This document shows, in pieces, positions 14,832 through 22,139 of a stretch of DNA of 27,369 nt. The notes below the pieces were generated by a model. That model was not told where the DNA came from. It was given only the letters and a program-made list of their open reading frames with translations, and made no database searches. The stretch is from positions 1 through 27,369 of the IMG/VR virus record IMGVR_UViG_3300033571_019044. One strand, 5' to 3'. The first letter of the stretch is position 1. Each line of letters begins with the position of its first letter. The position numbers and the translations under genes are program-made. The DNA is from a virus.

Positions 14832-16703
14832 ATGCCTTTACCTAATGCTGACCAGTTCGTGGGTCAAAACGTTACAGAATCAGGGTTTAAAGATGCCCAA
14901 ACACAGCTTATTAACTACCTTGCAAATGAGGTACCTTCTGCTAGTGATGTTGATAACTCAATTGACAATAAAATGGCTGAGCTTAAGGATTTTAATAAAG
15001 CAATTGGTCAGGAAATTGTTATTGGCTCTACTGATAATTCTGGAGCAACTTTAAATAATGTCCCAGTTGGAACTTATGTTCTTAACAAACCTGTTTCAGC
15101 AGGAACTGTAATTCGTAAAATTTCCTTTGTTTCAAAGTTTGCAGTTGGCACAGCAACCATTAAGGTTTTTACGTTATCAAATGGAACATTTACATTATCA
15201 CGAATAGTTGAGAGTCTAACTGTCAGCCATATAGGTTTAAATGAGTTTGATAATGTTAATATTGTATTAAATGAAGGCGAATACTTAGCGTTCTCAGTTG
15301 TTAGTGCTGGTGTAGTTGCTTATATCAACAAAACCACTCCAATCCCGACCTATTTTACAAATCCTAGCGCTACGGCAACTTCATTTCCAAATACAGCAGC
15401 GGGATCGACAGCAATCTTGCAAATAGCCTTTCACATGTTCCCAAACCTAGAAGGGATCGCTTCTACATTCTCCGATCTTGATAATCGGGTAATTGGGAAT
15501 ACATCAATTCTGTCTAATGTTGCTGATATACAGAAGTTTGGCGTTCATTACACCCCGGTTTTTGCCTCTGGAAATGCAAATGTTGCGCAATGGATTCCAG
15601 CCAAAATAGCAGATAAAAATGGAGTTGTGACTAAGTTTTCAACCTACGCTTCAGCATCTGGAAAAGTACAAATAGGCGCATACCTGAAATCTGGAACTCA
15701 CTTTATTCGTCAGAGATTTCTTGAAGTTGATGTAAATATTGGCTTGAATGAAATTGATGTCAGCTTACAGGTTAATGTAGGTGAATATATTGGTTTACGT
15801 ACGTCAGTTGTTGGACAAACAGTTTACGTGGCTGCAACAACTGATCATGATGGAATTTATAGTACTACAAGTCTATCAGATGACGCAGAGTACACGACAA
15901 ATCCAAATATGAGCTATGCCTTCCAGTTTAGTTTTGATCAGTTCTTTAGTAAGTTGCCTGCTTCGAGTGTGCCAATTGATCCCAATAATCATTGGTTAAA
16001 TCAGGTTCTCTCCACCTTTGGTGATTCTATCACTTGGTACTATTTACAAGCTTTTGCTAGTAGTCATCTTGAATATGGTCAAACTGCGCGCGGGTACCAA
16101 ACAAAAGTAAAAGAAATCCTGGGTTGTATTATTGATAATCATGGACAATCTGGCTGGGACATGACGCAAATCTACAATAGCCAAATTAAGCTATTTAACT
16201 TTGCAAATACTTATGCAACGACAATAACCAGTGGGGCAAATGATTGTCGAAAAGGTGTAAAAGTCTATCCCTCAGAAGGTACTCCTGAAACAACAGAAAC
16301 TGAACCTAGACCAATTGGAAGCACCTTCGATACAACGACATATGTGGGTGCTTTACAAGCATCGATTGAACATGTAATCACTTCAAATCCGACATGCAAG
16401 ATTTTTCTTATTACCCCAATTCGCGGTTGGTATAACGAGTACAACACAGCGAATGTACCTAACGAGGATCCTAATGTAGTTGGTTTAATGTCTGAAGCAT
16501 ATGCGGATGCAATGAAAAAGGTTGCAAAGCTTTATGGTATCCCATGTTTGGACTGGTATAACTTAACAGAGCTAAATGATCTAAATAAAAATCATTGGCT
16601 TGGTGATAACCCAAATGTGTTTACATCTTATCTACTTCACCCGACCAATGCATTTTTTGATCGAATGGGTGAGGTGTTAGCTTACTTCTTAAGGCAGTAC
16701 TGA
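14832..16703 (+). CDS. Tail fibre/spike with C-terminal SGNH (GDSL) hydrolase
   Basis: This 623-residue protein is a probable receptor-binding protein carrying an esterase. Residues 1-65: tail-attachment helix region (NADQFVGQNVTESGFKDAQ). Residues about 68-210 and 235-375: two related beta domains, each with a GLNE-x(4-8)-V-x-x-GEY block. Residues about 388-623: SGNH hydrolase with FGDSITWY (S399), SGANDCRKG (N470, the GxND block) and LLHPTN (H603). The usual Asp three residues before the His is replaced by Tyr. SGNH domains on Acinetobacter phage fibres are known to de-esterify capsule or surface glycans; this target is inferred. Its place, between the hub gene and NlpC/P60, and its own terminator upstream suggest a swappable module. 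Confidence 0.85.
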   Translation: MPLPNADQFVGQNVTESGFKDAQTQLINYLANEVPSASDVDNSIDNKMAELKDFNKAIGQEIVIGSTDNSGATLNNVPVGTYVLNKPVSAGTVIRKISFVSKFAVGTATIKVFTLSNGTFTLSRIVESLTVSHIGLNEFDNVNIVLNEGEYLAFSVVSAGVVAYINKTTPIPTYFTNPSATATSFPNTAAGSTAILQIAFHMFPNLEGIASTFSDLDNRVIGNTSILSNVADIQKFGVHYTPVFASGNANVAQWIPAKIADKNGVVTKFSTYASASGKVQIGAYLKSGTHFIRQRFLEVDVNIGLNEIDVSLQVNVGEYIGLRTSVVGQTVYVAATTDHDGIYSTTSLSDDAEYTTNPNMSYAFQFSFDQFFSKLPASSVPIDPNNHWLNQVLSTFGDSITWYYLQAFASSHLEYGQTARGYQTKVKEILGCIIDNHGQSGWDMTQIYNSQIKLFNFANTYATTITSGANDCRKGVKVYPSEGTPETTETEPRPIGSTFDTTTYVGALQASIEHVITSNPTCKIFLITPIRGWYNEYNTANVPNEDPNVVGLMSEAYADAMKKVAKLYGIPCLDWYNLTELNDLNKNHWLGDNPNVFTSYLLHPTNAFFDRMGEVLAYFLRQY

Positions 16704-16704
16704 T

Positions 16705-17130
16705 ATGAAAAATATAGAAGCTGTACAAGAGGCGTTAACTTGGCTAGGCACACCTTACCATCACCAAGGACGAGTAAAAGGTGTTGGGGTAGATTGCGGA
16801 ACTTTGATCTGTGAGGTCTACGAGAAGGTAGGACTGATGGATTATTTGGATCCGCGACCATATCCCCCAGATTGGCACATGCACCAGATGGGGCAACGCT
16901 ACTTAGAGCTTATTCAAGGCGTATGTGATCCAGTCGAAGGGCCACCGCAACCGGGCGACATCGTTTTATATCACTTTGGCAAATGCATTAGTCATGGTGC
17001 AATTGTCATCGAGTGGCCGCAGGTCATTCACAGTTATATCCATCAAGGAGTCATTATCCAAGATGGAACAAAAGGAAGTTTAGCCCGGCGGATTGCCGGG
17101 TTTTTTCGTATGAAGAGGCTAAAAGAATGA
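16705..17130 (+). CDS. NlpC/P60 tail peptidase (lambda gpK-like)
   Basis: This 141-residue protein is a cysteine peptidase of the tail tip, thought to open peptidoglycan cross-links or to process tail assembly. The catalytic set is clear: C31 in GVDCGTLICEVY, H97 in ISHGAIVI and a third polar position at H109 (VIHSY). DPRPYPPDWH is also typical of phage members. The start ATG lies one base after the fibre stop codon. The last 4 bases overlap the gpJ-like gene (ATGA). The codons for RRIAGFF (17084-17106) form a terminator-like hairpin. Confidence 0.9.
   Translation: MKNIEAVQEALTWLGTPYHHQGRVKGVGVDCGTLICEVYEKVGLMDYLDPRPYPPDWHMHQMGQRYLELIQGVCDPVEGPPQPGDIVLYHFGKCISHGAIVIEWPQVIHSYIHQGVIIQDGTKGSLARRIAGFFRMKRLKE
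17084..17106 (+). terminator. Terminator-like hairpin inside NlpC/P60 coding sequence
   Basis: CCCGGC (17084-17089) pairs with GCCGGG (17095-17100) around GGATT and is followed immediately by six T. It lies 20 bases before the start of the gpJ-like gene. The sequence is also codons for RRIAGFF, so its dual role is uncertain. Confidence 0.5.
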
Positions 17131-19616
17131 GTGGTGTTTTTGGTAGTACAACAATTAGTACGTCAGATACACGTATTAATTCAATGCGTATCCAGCAATC
17201 TGCTTATGGGCTTTGTCAGCCTTTGGTTTACGGGAAAACCCGTGTAGCAGCTAATATGTTTTGGTATGGAGATTTTACAGCTACTCCTCATACAACGGTT
17301 CAAAAGTCTGGAGGTAAGGGCGGAGGCACTAAAACAAGTAACACAACATTTAGTTATAGTGCATCTCTCATGCTTGGCTTGTGTGAAAATCAGATTAAAA
17401 AGATTGGCTTGATATGGGTTGATAAGGAGCAATTTGTTTCCAAGCAAGAAGGATCCATTGTTTTAGATCCAATTGATCAGCTTAAGTTTGAATTATTTGA
17501 TGGAAACAATAACCCACCGTGGGGTTGGTTAGTTTCAAAACATCCTAATCAAGCCATAAATTATCCCTATCTTGGATATGTGGCAGCTGCAAATTATGAG
17601 ATGGGGAATAGTGCAAGCCTTTCAAATCATAACTTTGAAGTGATTAGTACAATTACTTTGTCAGATACTATTGATGATGCTAATCCTGCAGATGTGATTG
17701 AAGACTTTATTACGCATCCACGTCATGGGGCCGCGCCTAATCTAAACATGGCAGATTTAGAAGAGTTCCGTACCTATTGCCGAGCAGCCAACCTTCTTAT
17801 TAGTCCAGCATTCACCGAACAACGTGCAGCTTATGAAACGATTAATGAGATTGTCGAAGCTGTAAATTGTGCTGTGGTACCAAGTCCAGACGGTTTAAAG
17901 ATCCGTTCTTTTGGTGACTCGGCAATTACAGGTAACGGTGTAACTTTTACTCCTGATCTAACACCTGTTTATCATTTAACAGATGATGATTTTATCGGTG
18001 ATGATGAACCGGTACGAGTACGCCGTAGCCGTGATACAGATGCTTATAACCATGTTCAGATTGAGTACATCAACCGATACAACCAGTACAACACAGAGAC
18101 TACTGAAGCGAAGGACCAAGCCAATATTGAAATGTTTGGCTTACGTACCGAAGATCCAGTAGAAAACCACTTCTTTTGTGAGCCAAAAATAGCTCGTCAT
18201 GCCGCACAGCTTCGCTTACAACGTTTGCTTTATGTGCGTAACGAATATGAGTTTAATTTGGGGTGGAAGTACTGCCGCTTGGAGCCTATGGATATTGTCA
18301 CCATTACGGATGAAGCACTGGGCTTAAATCAATTTCCTGTACGTATTACACGCATAGAAGAAGATGAAAACGGCGAGCTTACCATCACAGCAGAAGAGTT
18401 GGCCTTAGGTTCAAGATCAGCTATCGAATATGACTCACAAGCCTCTAACGGTTACCAAGGCGGAAATGAAGAGCCGGGTAATGTGAATGCACCTGTTATT
18501 TTTGAACCTCCATTGGATCTAACAGATGGTAAGAATCAGGTATGGGTTGCGGTGTCTGGTGGCATCAATTGGGGCGGCTGTAATGTATGGGCAAGTCTGG
18601 ATAATACGACTTATGAAATGATTGGTACTATTTACGGTTCTGCTCGATATGGCCAATTAGTTACGGCCATTGATGCCGATGACACAGCGTTACAAGTTGA
18701 ACTCAATACAGTCAGTCAGATTTTTAGCGGCACTTTACAAGATGCGCAAGCCGACCAAACGCTTTGTAAAGTCGGTGACGAGTATTTCAATTATCAGGTG
18801 GCCACTTTAAACGGATCTGGGCTTTATACGTTGAGTGATGTGTTGCGTGGACGTTTTGATGATGCCACGATTCATAATGCGGGTGAGCCTTTTGTACGTC
18901 TTGATCGGGCTATCTTTAATTATCCTTTTAATGAAAATCTGGTGGGCAAACAGATCTTTTTGAAGTTCACAAGCTTTAATGGCCTAGAACGTAAAGAGCA
19001 AACATTAGATGAGGTAACGGCATACAGCTATACATTGTCTGGTGGACGACCTGCAGGTGTTAAAGGCTTATCTCTTCAATCGCCGTTTGTTGGTACCACA
19101 TTTAAAGTTCAATGGCAAAGCTCAACCGGTGCAGATGGGTACCGTGTGCAAGTCTGGTCAAATGGTGCAATGATTCGGCAAGTTGATACAACCAATACGG
19201 ATTATAGCTATTCGATTGAAGAGGCTAAAACGGATGGTATAGGCCGTGCTTATACAATTCGTGTTGCTAGTAAAAACGGCGACCAGATCAGCACCTTTGC
19301 AGAATTAAGTATTAGCAATCCGGTACCGCCAGTACTTCTAAATGTTTATACCTCAGCGACTATTGACTCAGTCACAGTGACATGGGTCCCTAGTGAGGTT
19401 CCGGATCTGAAAGATTATGCTGTTTGGCTCAGCAGTACTTCTAATTTTGATCCAACAAAAACGCCGCCTTCATGGACCGGCACAGAATTAACAACCACAA
19501 TTGGAGGGTTACAACCAACAACACCATATTACATTCGTGTTGCTGCACGTGATGTATGGGAAAACACAGTCTGGAACTATTCAAATCAGATTACTCAAAG
19601 TACTTCTGAAGCTTAA
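17127..19616 (+). CDS. Central tail tip / host-specificity protein (gpJ-like)
   Basis: This is an 829-residue protein. I choose ATG 17127, which overlaps the NlpC/P60 stop as ATGA. A longer frame to 17013 only reads through the upstream gene. The N-terminal part (GLCQPLVYGKTRVAANMFWY, SASLMLGLCENQIKKIGLIW) and the middle (NPADVIEDFITHPRHG; YNHVQIEYINRYNQYN; PMDIVTITDEALGL) match tail tip proteins of the Phage-tail_3 type. Two fibronectin type III-like domains close the protein (about residues 640-730 and 731-826). It is shorter than lambda gpJ (1132), with receptor binding probably handed to the separate SGNH fibre. Confidence 0.88.
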   Translation: MSGVFGSTTISTSDTRINSMRIQQSAYGLCQPLVYGKTRVAANMFWYGDFTATPHTTVQKSGGKGGGTKTSNTTFSYSASLMLGLCENQIKKIGLIWVDKEQFVSKQEGSIVLDPIDQLKFELFDGNNNPPWGWLVSKHPNQAINYPYLGYVAAANYEMGNSASLSNHNFEVISTITLSDTIDDANPADVIEDFITHPRHGAAPNLNMADLEEFRTYCRAANLLISPAFTEQRAAYETINEIVEAVNCAVVPSPDGLKIRSFGDSAITGNGVTFTPDLTPVYHLTDDDFIGDDEPVRVRRSRDTDAYNHVQIEYINRYNQYNTETTEAKDQANIEMFGLRTEDPVENHFFCEPKIARHAAQLRLQRLLYVRNEYEFNLGWKYCRLEPMDIVTITDEALGLNQFPVRITRIEEDENGELTITAEELALGSRSAIEYDSQASNGYQGGNEEPGNVNAPVIFEPPLDLTDGKNQVWVAVSGGINWGGCNVWASLDNTTYEMIGTIYGSARYGQLVTAIDADDTALQVELNTVSQIFSGTLQDAQADQTLCKVGDEYFNYQVATLNGSGLYTLSDVLRGRFDDATIHNAGEPFVRLDRAIFNYPFNENLVGKQIFLKFTSFNGLERKEQTLDEVTAYSYTLSGGRPAGVKGLSLQSPFVGTTFKVQWQSSTGADGYRVQVWSNGAMIRQVDTTNTDYSYSIEEAKTDGIGRAYTIRVASKNGDQISTFAELSISNPVPPVLLNVYTSATIDSVTVTWVPSEVPDLKDYAVWLSSTSNFDPTKTPPSWTGTELTTTIGGLQPTTPYYIRVAARDVWENTVWNYSNQITQSTSEA

Positions 19617-19631
19617 TTTAAATTAATTCAT

Positions 19632-19657
19632 AGCACCTATTTAGGGTGCTTTTTTTT
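19632..19657 (+). terminator. Terminator ending the tail operon
   Basis: AGCACC (19632-19637) pairs with GGTGCT (19645-19650), with TATTTAG as the loop, followed by seven T (19651-19657). It lies 15 bases after the gpJ-like stop and before the lysis genes. Confidence 0.85.
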
Positions 19658-19679
19658 GCCTACTTCTGGAGTAAAAGGC

Positions 19680-20069
19680 ATGGAACCAGTTTCTACGAGC
19701 GGTTTAACAGCATTATTAAAATTTTATGGGGCAGCAATTATGGTGACTTTAGCGGTTGCCTTAGTTGCAGCAGTTGTATTGATGACACGTATGCCACGTT
19801 CACCTCAAGAATGGGCAGTGGGGCTCATTTGTACGGTTGTATCAAGTCTTGCAGGCGGTTCATTCATTATTGTGAAGTGGGGGCTTCATGAGTGGATTAC
19901 AGATGTTTGGGGCATGATGGCACTAGGTGGATTCTTCTTCGTTTGTGGTATTCCTGGTTGGGCTTTGGTTCGGTGGACATTTAACTTTATCAATAAACAG
20001 GAAGGTAAGACGATTATCGAAGTAATCAAAGAAGTTAAGAAAGCCAGAAATGATATCGAAAACAGTTAA
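19680..20069 (+). CDS. Putative holin, three membrane helices
   Basis: This is a 129-residue protein. I choose ATG 19680 because GGAG lies 8 bases before it; a TTG start at 19656 falls inside the terminator T-run. Three hydrophobic helices are visible: about residues 9-36 (FYGAAIMVTLAVALVAAVVL), 49-67 (VGLICTVVSSLAGGSFIIV) and 78-100 (MMALGGFFFVCGIPGWALV). A charged C-terminal tail follows (EVIKEVKKARNDIENS). Topology and its place directly before the endolysin fit a class I-type holin, which makes the pore that releases endolysin. Family identity was not checked. Confidence 0.72.
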   Translation: MEPVSTSGLTALLKFYGAAIMVTLAVALVAAVVLMTRMPRSPQEWAVGLICTVVSSLAGGSFIIVKWGLHEWITDVWGMMALGGFFFVCGIPGWALVRWTFNFINKQEGKTIIEVIKEVKKARNDIENS

Positions 20070-20071
20070 TG

Positions 20072-20092
20072 CCGCCTTCGGGCGGTTTTTTT
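20072..20092 (+). terminator. UUCG-tetraloop terminator between holin and endolysin
   Basis: CCGCC (20072-20076) and GGCGG (20081-20085) enclose a TTCG loop, one of the most stable RNA tetraloops. Seven T follow (20086-20092). It starts two bases after the holin stop codon and ends 18 bases before the endolysin ATG. Confidence 0.85.
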
Positions 20093-20110
20093 CATCTAAA
20101 GGAAACCGAA

Positions 20111-20653
20111 ATGAACATTGAACAATATCTTGAAGAACTCATTAAACGCGAAGGGGGGTATGTGAATAACCCAGCGGATCGAGGAGGTGCTACCAAATAC
20201 GGCATTACTGAAGCAGTAGCACGTGCAAACGGGTTTAAAGGTAACATGCGAGATTTACCACTTGAAACAGCAAAAGCTATTTATAAAAAGCAGTACTGGA
20301 CAGCACCACGATTTGACCAGGTGAACTCTGTTTCTTCTGCAGTTGCTGAAGAGCTTTTAGATACCAGTGTAAATTGTGGTACCGGCTTTGCAAAACCTCT
20401 ATTACAACGTGCTTTAAATTTGCTGAATAACCAGGGCAAAGCAGGGTGGTCAGATCTATCAGTAGATGGAATTTACGGCCCAGCCACATTAAATGCGCTT
20501 AAAACATATTTGGCCAAACGTGGCAAAGAAGGAGAGAAGGTTTTACTGCGTGTGCTCAATATTATGCAGGGCCAACGTTATATCGAAATCTGTGAACGCA
20601 ATCCTTCACAAGAACAGTTTTTCTATGGTTGGATCGCTAACAGGATCTCATAA
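20111..20653 (+). CDS. Endolysin, GH108-type muramidase with peptidoglycan-binding C-terminus
   Basis: This 180-residue protein starts at ATG 20111, with AAAGGAAA upstream. A longer frame reads only terminator sequence. N-terminal residues 5-95 match glycoside hydrolase family 108: LIKREGGYVNNPADRGGATK contains the catalytic Glu (E14), followed by YGIT and an IYKKQYW helix. Residues about 95-180 are the companion peptidoglycan-binding domain (LLQRALNLLNNQ, DGIYGPATLNALK). It cuts the glycan backbone at lysis. The length and domain layout are normal for Acinetobacter phage endolysins. No signal peptide is visible, so release depends on the holin. Confidence 0.9.
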   Translation: MNIEQYLEELIKREGGYVNNPADRGGATKYGITEAVARANGFKGNMRDLPLETAKAIYKKQYWTAPRFDQVNSVSSAVAEELLDTSVNCGTGFAKPLLQRALNLLNNQGKAGWSDLSVDGIYGPATLNALKTYLAKRGKEGEKVLLRVLNIMQGQRYIEICERNPSQEQFFYGWIANRIS

Positions 20654-20654
20654 T

Positions 20655-20786
20655 ATGAAAACCTTTCATTGTAAGCGTTCTAAGTTTGGATTAATTCTAT
20701 CAATGCTGTGCATTCTTTTGTCGGGATGCACAGCTCATACAATCAATAACAACGTAAGTGTCGGGATTTGTGTGAAAGCTCTTTAG
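20655..20786 (+). CDS. Small lipoprotein of the lysis cassette
   Basis: This 43-residue protein starts one base after the endolysin stop. A basic N-region (MKTFHCKRSK), hydrophobic core (FGLILSMLCILL) and lipobox LSGC predict lipid attachment at C25, leaving a mature peptide of about 19 residues (CTAHTINNNVSVGICVKAL). Position suggests an outer-membrane spanin partner of the Rz1 kind, but the mature part is short and lacks the usual prolines, and no inner-membrane Rz-like gene is evident. A role in lysis is therefore only inferred. Confidence 0.6.
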   Translation: MKTFHCKRSKFGLILSMLCILLSGCTAHTINNNVSVGICVKAL

Positions 20787-20799
20787 AAAGTATCTAAAG
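20781..20799. repeat. 7-bp inverted repeat after lipoprotein gene
   Basis: CTTTAGA (20781-20787) and TCTAAAG (20793-20799) are exact reverse complements around AAGTA and are followed by TTTT. It overlaps the stop codon of the lipoprotein gene. It could be a weak terminator or an operator for the AT-rich gene pair downstream. Confidence 0.4.
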
Positions 20800-20839
20800 T
20801 TTTGATATATTTAAAGCTAATATTTAGAGAAAACAAAAT

Positions 20840-21085
20840 ATGAAAATTTTTGCTTTAATTTTTTCAATTCTTTGGATTATTTCTGTTAGTGTAATTTTAT
20901 ATTTTAAAGTAACCCTGTGGGGGCTTGACGCTAATAATCTTAGTCTCATTCTTTCGGCTATTTATGCTCTCATATCTTCTGTTATGTATTTTTATCCTTC
21001 CAATGAGGCGACAATTAAGCAAACTGCTACAGCAGATAATAAAAGTAAAGTTACTCAGGTCGGAAGAGATTATACAGGTAAATAA
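20840..21085 (+). CDS. Two-helix membrane protein with C-terminal QxGRD tail
   Basis: This is an 81-residue protein of unknown function. Two membrane helices occupy residues about 3-22 (IFALIFSILWIISVSVILYF) and 33-52 (LSLILSAIYALISSVMYFYP). The remaining 27 residues form a polar tail with the motif Q-T-A-T-A-D-N-K-S-K-V-T-Q-V-G-R-D-Y. The next gene carries a closely similar motif at its N-terminus, so the two products probably share a partner or touch each other. The codons are very AT-rich. It is separated from the next start by about 20 bases, consistent with one transcript. Possible roles: membrane effector of a defence pair, superinfection exclusion, or a second holin; none is shown. Confidence 0.7.
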   Translation: MKIFALIFSILWIISVSVILYFKVTLWGLDANNLSLILSAIYALISSVMYFYPSNEATIKQTATADNKSKVTQVGRDYTGK

Positions 21086-21104
21086 TTTAATGGAGATATT
21101 TGGA

Positions 21105-22121
21105 ATGGGTGACAAAGTAGAACAATCAGCTGAAGCGAGCAACAGAAGTAATATTAATCAAGCAGGGCGGGATATCAATAATAACTATGGTCCTGGAATG
21201 TTTGAAATTATTCAAACTATCGATTATCAAGTAAGAAGTCAGTTTGAAGGACTTCTTCATAAGCATGCGCCAGTATTAATCCAAAATGAGATGCAAAAAG
21301 TTGAAGCATCAGTCAATAGTTTTAAAGAGACAATGAGTTCAAGATTGTCAGAACAATTCGAAATCTTGAAAACTTCTTTAAGCGAAGAATTATCTGGAGA
21401 AAAATTAATAAAAGGTGTTACGGATTCAAATTTTCAATATTTATTTAAAGATAGTTTAGAACAAGTTATACGTAAGAAAGAGCAAGCTCCTCAACAAGTT
21501 CTTGTCGAATTATTACTAGATAAAGTTAAGTCAGACAATAATTCGGATTATTTGGTAGATGAAGCTATCGAAGTTCTAAAGTATTTAAATAAGAACCACG
21601 TAAATTTTTTACTTTTTATTGGCATTACTCGGAAAGAAATGAGAGTGAAATTTGATAATTTGAGTAAAGAGGTACTTGAAGAATTAAAACTTTCATATTT
21701 ATTTCAAATTAGATGGACATTAAATTACTTATTACAGTTTGATATTTCTGAAATTGATCTGGAATATCTGTCTTATAAAGGTTTAATTCAAGAAGATAAG
21801 ATATATGTTGAGGATAAAAATATCTTCGATGCAATTTGTGAACATTGTATTCCTGAAGACCTAAAAAATAAGTTAAATAAAACTAACGAAGAGCTAATAG
21901 ATATCTTTATTCCTGAATTGCCAATTATTTTAGAAAAGTTTGGTTTAACTAAACCTTATACTTTTAATGTTTTGAGTAAGGTGGCACAAACGATCGTTAA
22001 TAAAAGTTATGGGAATATTGTGATGTCTATTCAGAAACATAAGGATTTAAATACTAAGATAAGACAAGAGTGGAATTTAGCTTTCGTAAAGATGATTACT
22101 CAAAATAATATAAAATGGTGA
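21105..22121 (+). CDS. QxGRD-motif protein, possible LPO_1073/Vpar_1526-like
   Basis: This is an about 339-residue soluble protein. I favour ATG 21105, with GGAG 9 bases upstream; ATG 21090 is possible. N-terminus: Q-S-A-E-A-S-N-R-S-N-I-N-Q-A-G-R-D-I-N, matching the tail of the preceding membrane protein. Residues about 30-100: a helical, partly coiled-coil region (MQKVEASVNSFKETMSSRLS). Residues about 105-330: an all-helical domain (NFQYLFKDSLEQVIRKKEQA, VLVELLLDKV, DEAIEVLKYLNKNHVNFLLF). The layout resembles bacterial proteins annotated as LPO_1073/Vpar_1526 family, whose function is unknown, but this is from memory. It is very AT-rich and lies between lysis genes and umuDC, a common site for prophage accessory or defence genes. 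Confidence 0.72.
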   Translation: MGDKVEQSAEASNRSNINQAGRDINNNYGPGMFEIIQTIDYQVRSQFEGLLHKHAPVLIQNEMQKVEASVNSFKETMSSRLSEQFEILKTSLSEELSGEKLIKGVTDSNFQYLFKDSLEQVIRKKEQAPQQVLVELLLDKVKSDNNSDYLVDEAIEVLKYLNKNHVNFLLFIGITRKEMRVKFDNLSKEVLEELKLSYLFQIRWTLNYLLQFDISEIDLEYLSYKGLIQEDKIYVEDKNIFDAICEHCIPEDLKNKLNKTNEELIDIFIPELPIILEKFGLTKPYTFNVLSKVAQTIVNKSYGNIVMSIQKHKDLNTKIRQEWNLAFVKMITQNNIKW

Positions 22122-22139
22122 TCAAAATAGATAACATTA

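Noticed and set aside
17013-17126. N-terminal extension of the gpJ-like protein
   Set aside because: It only reads the NlpC/P60 gene in another frame. The ATGA overlap at 17127 is the natural start.
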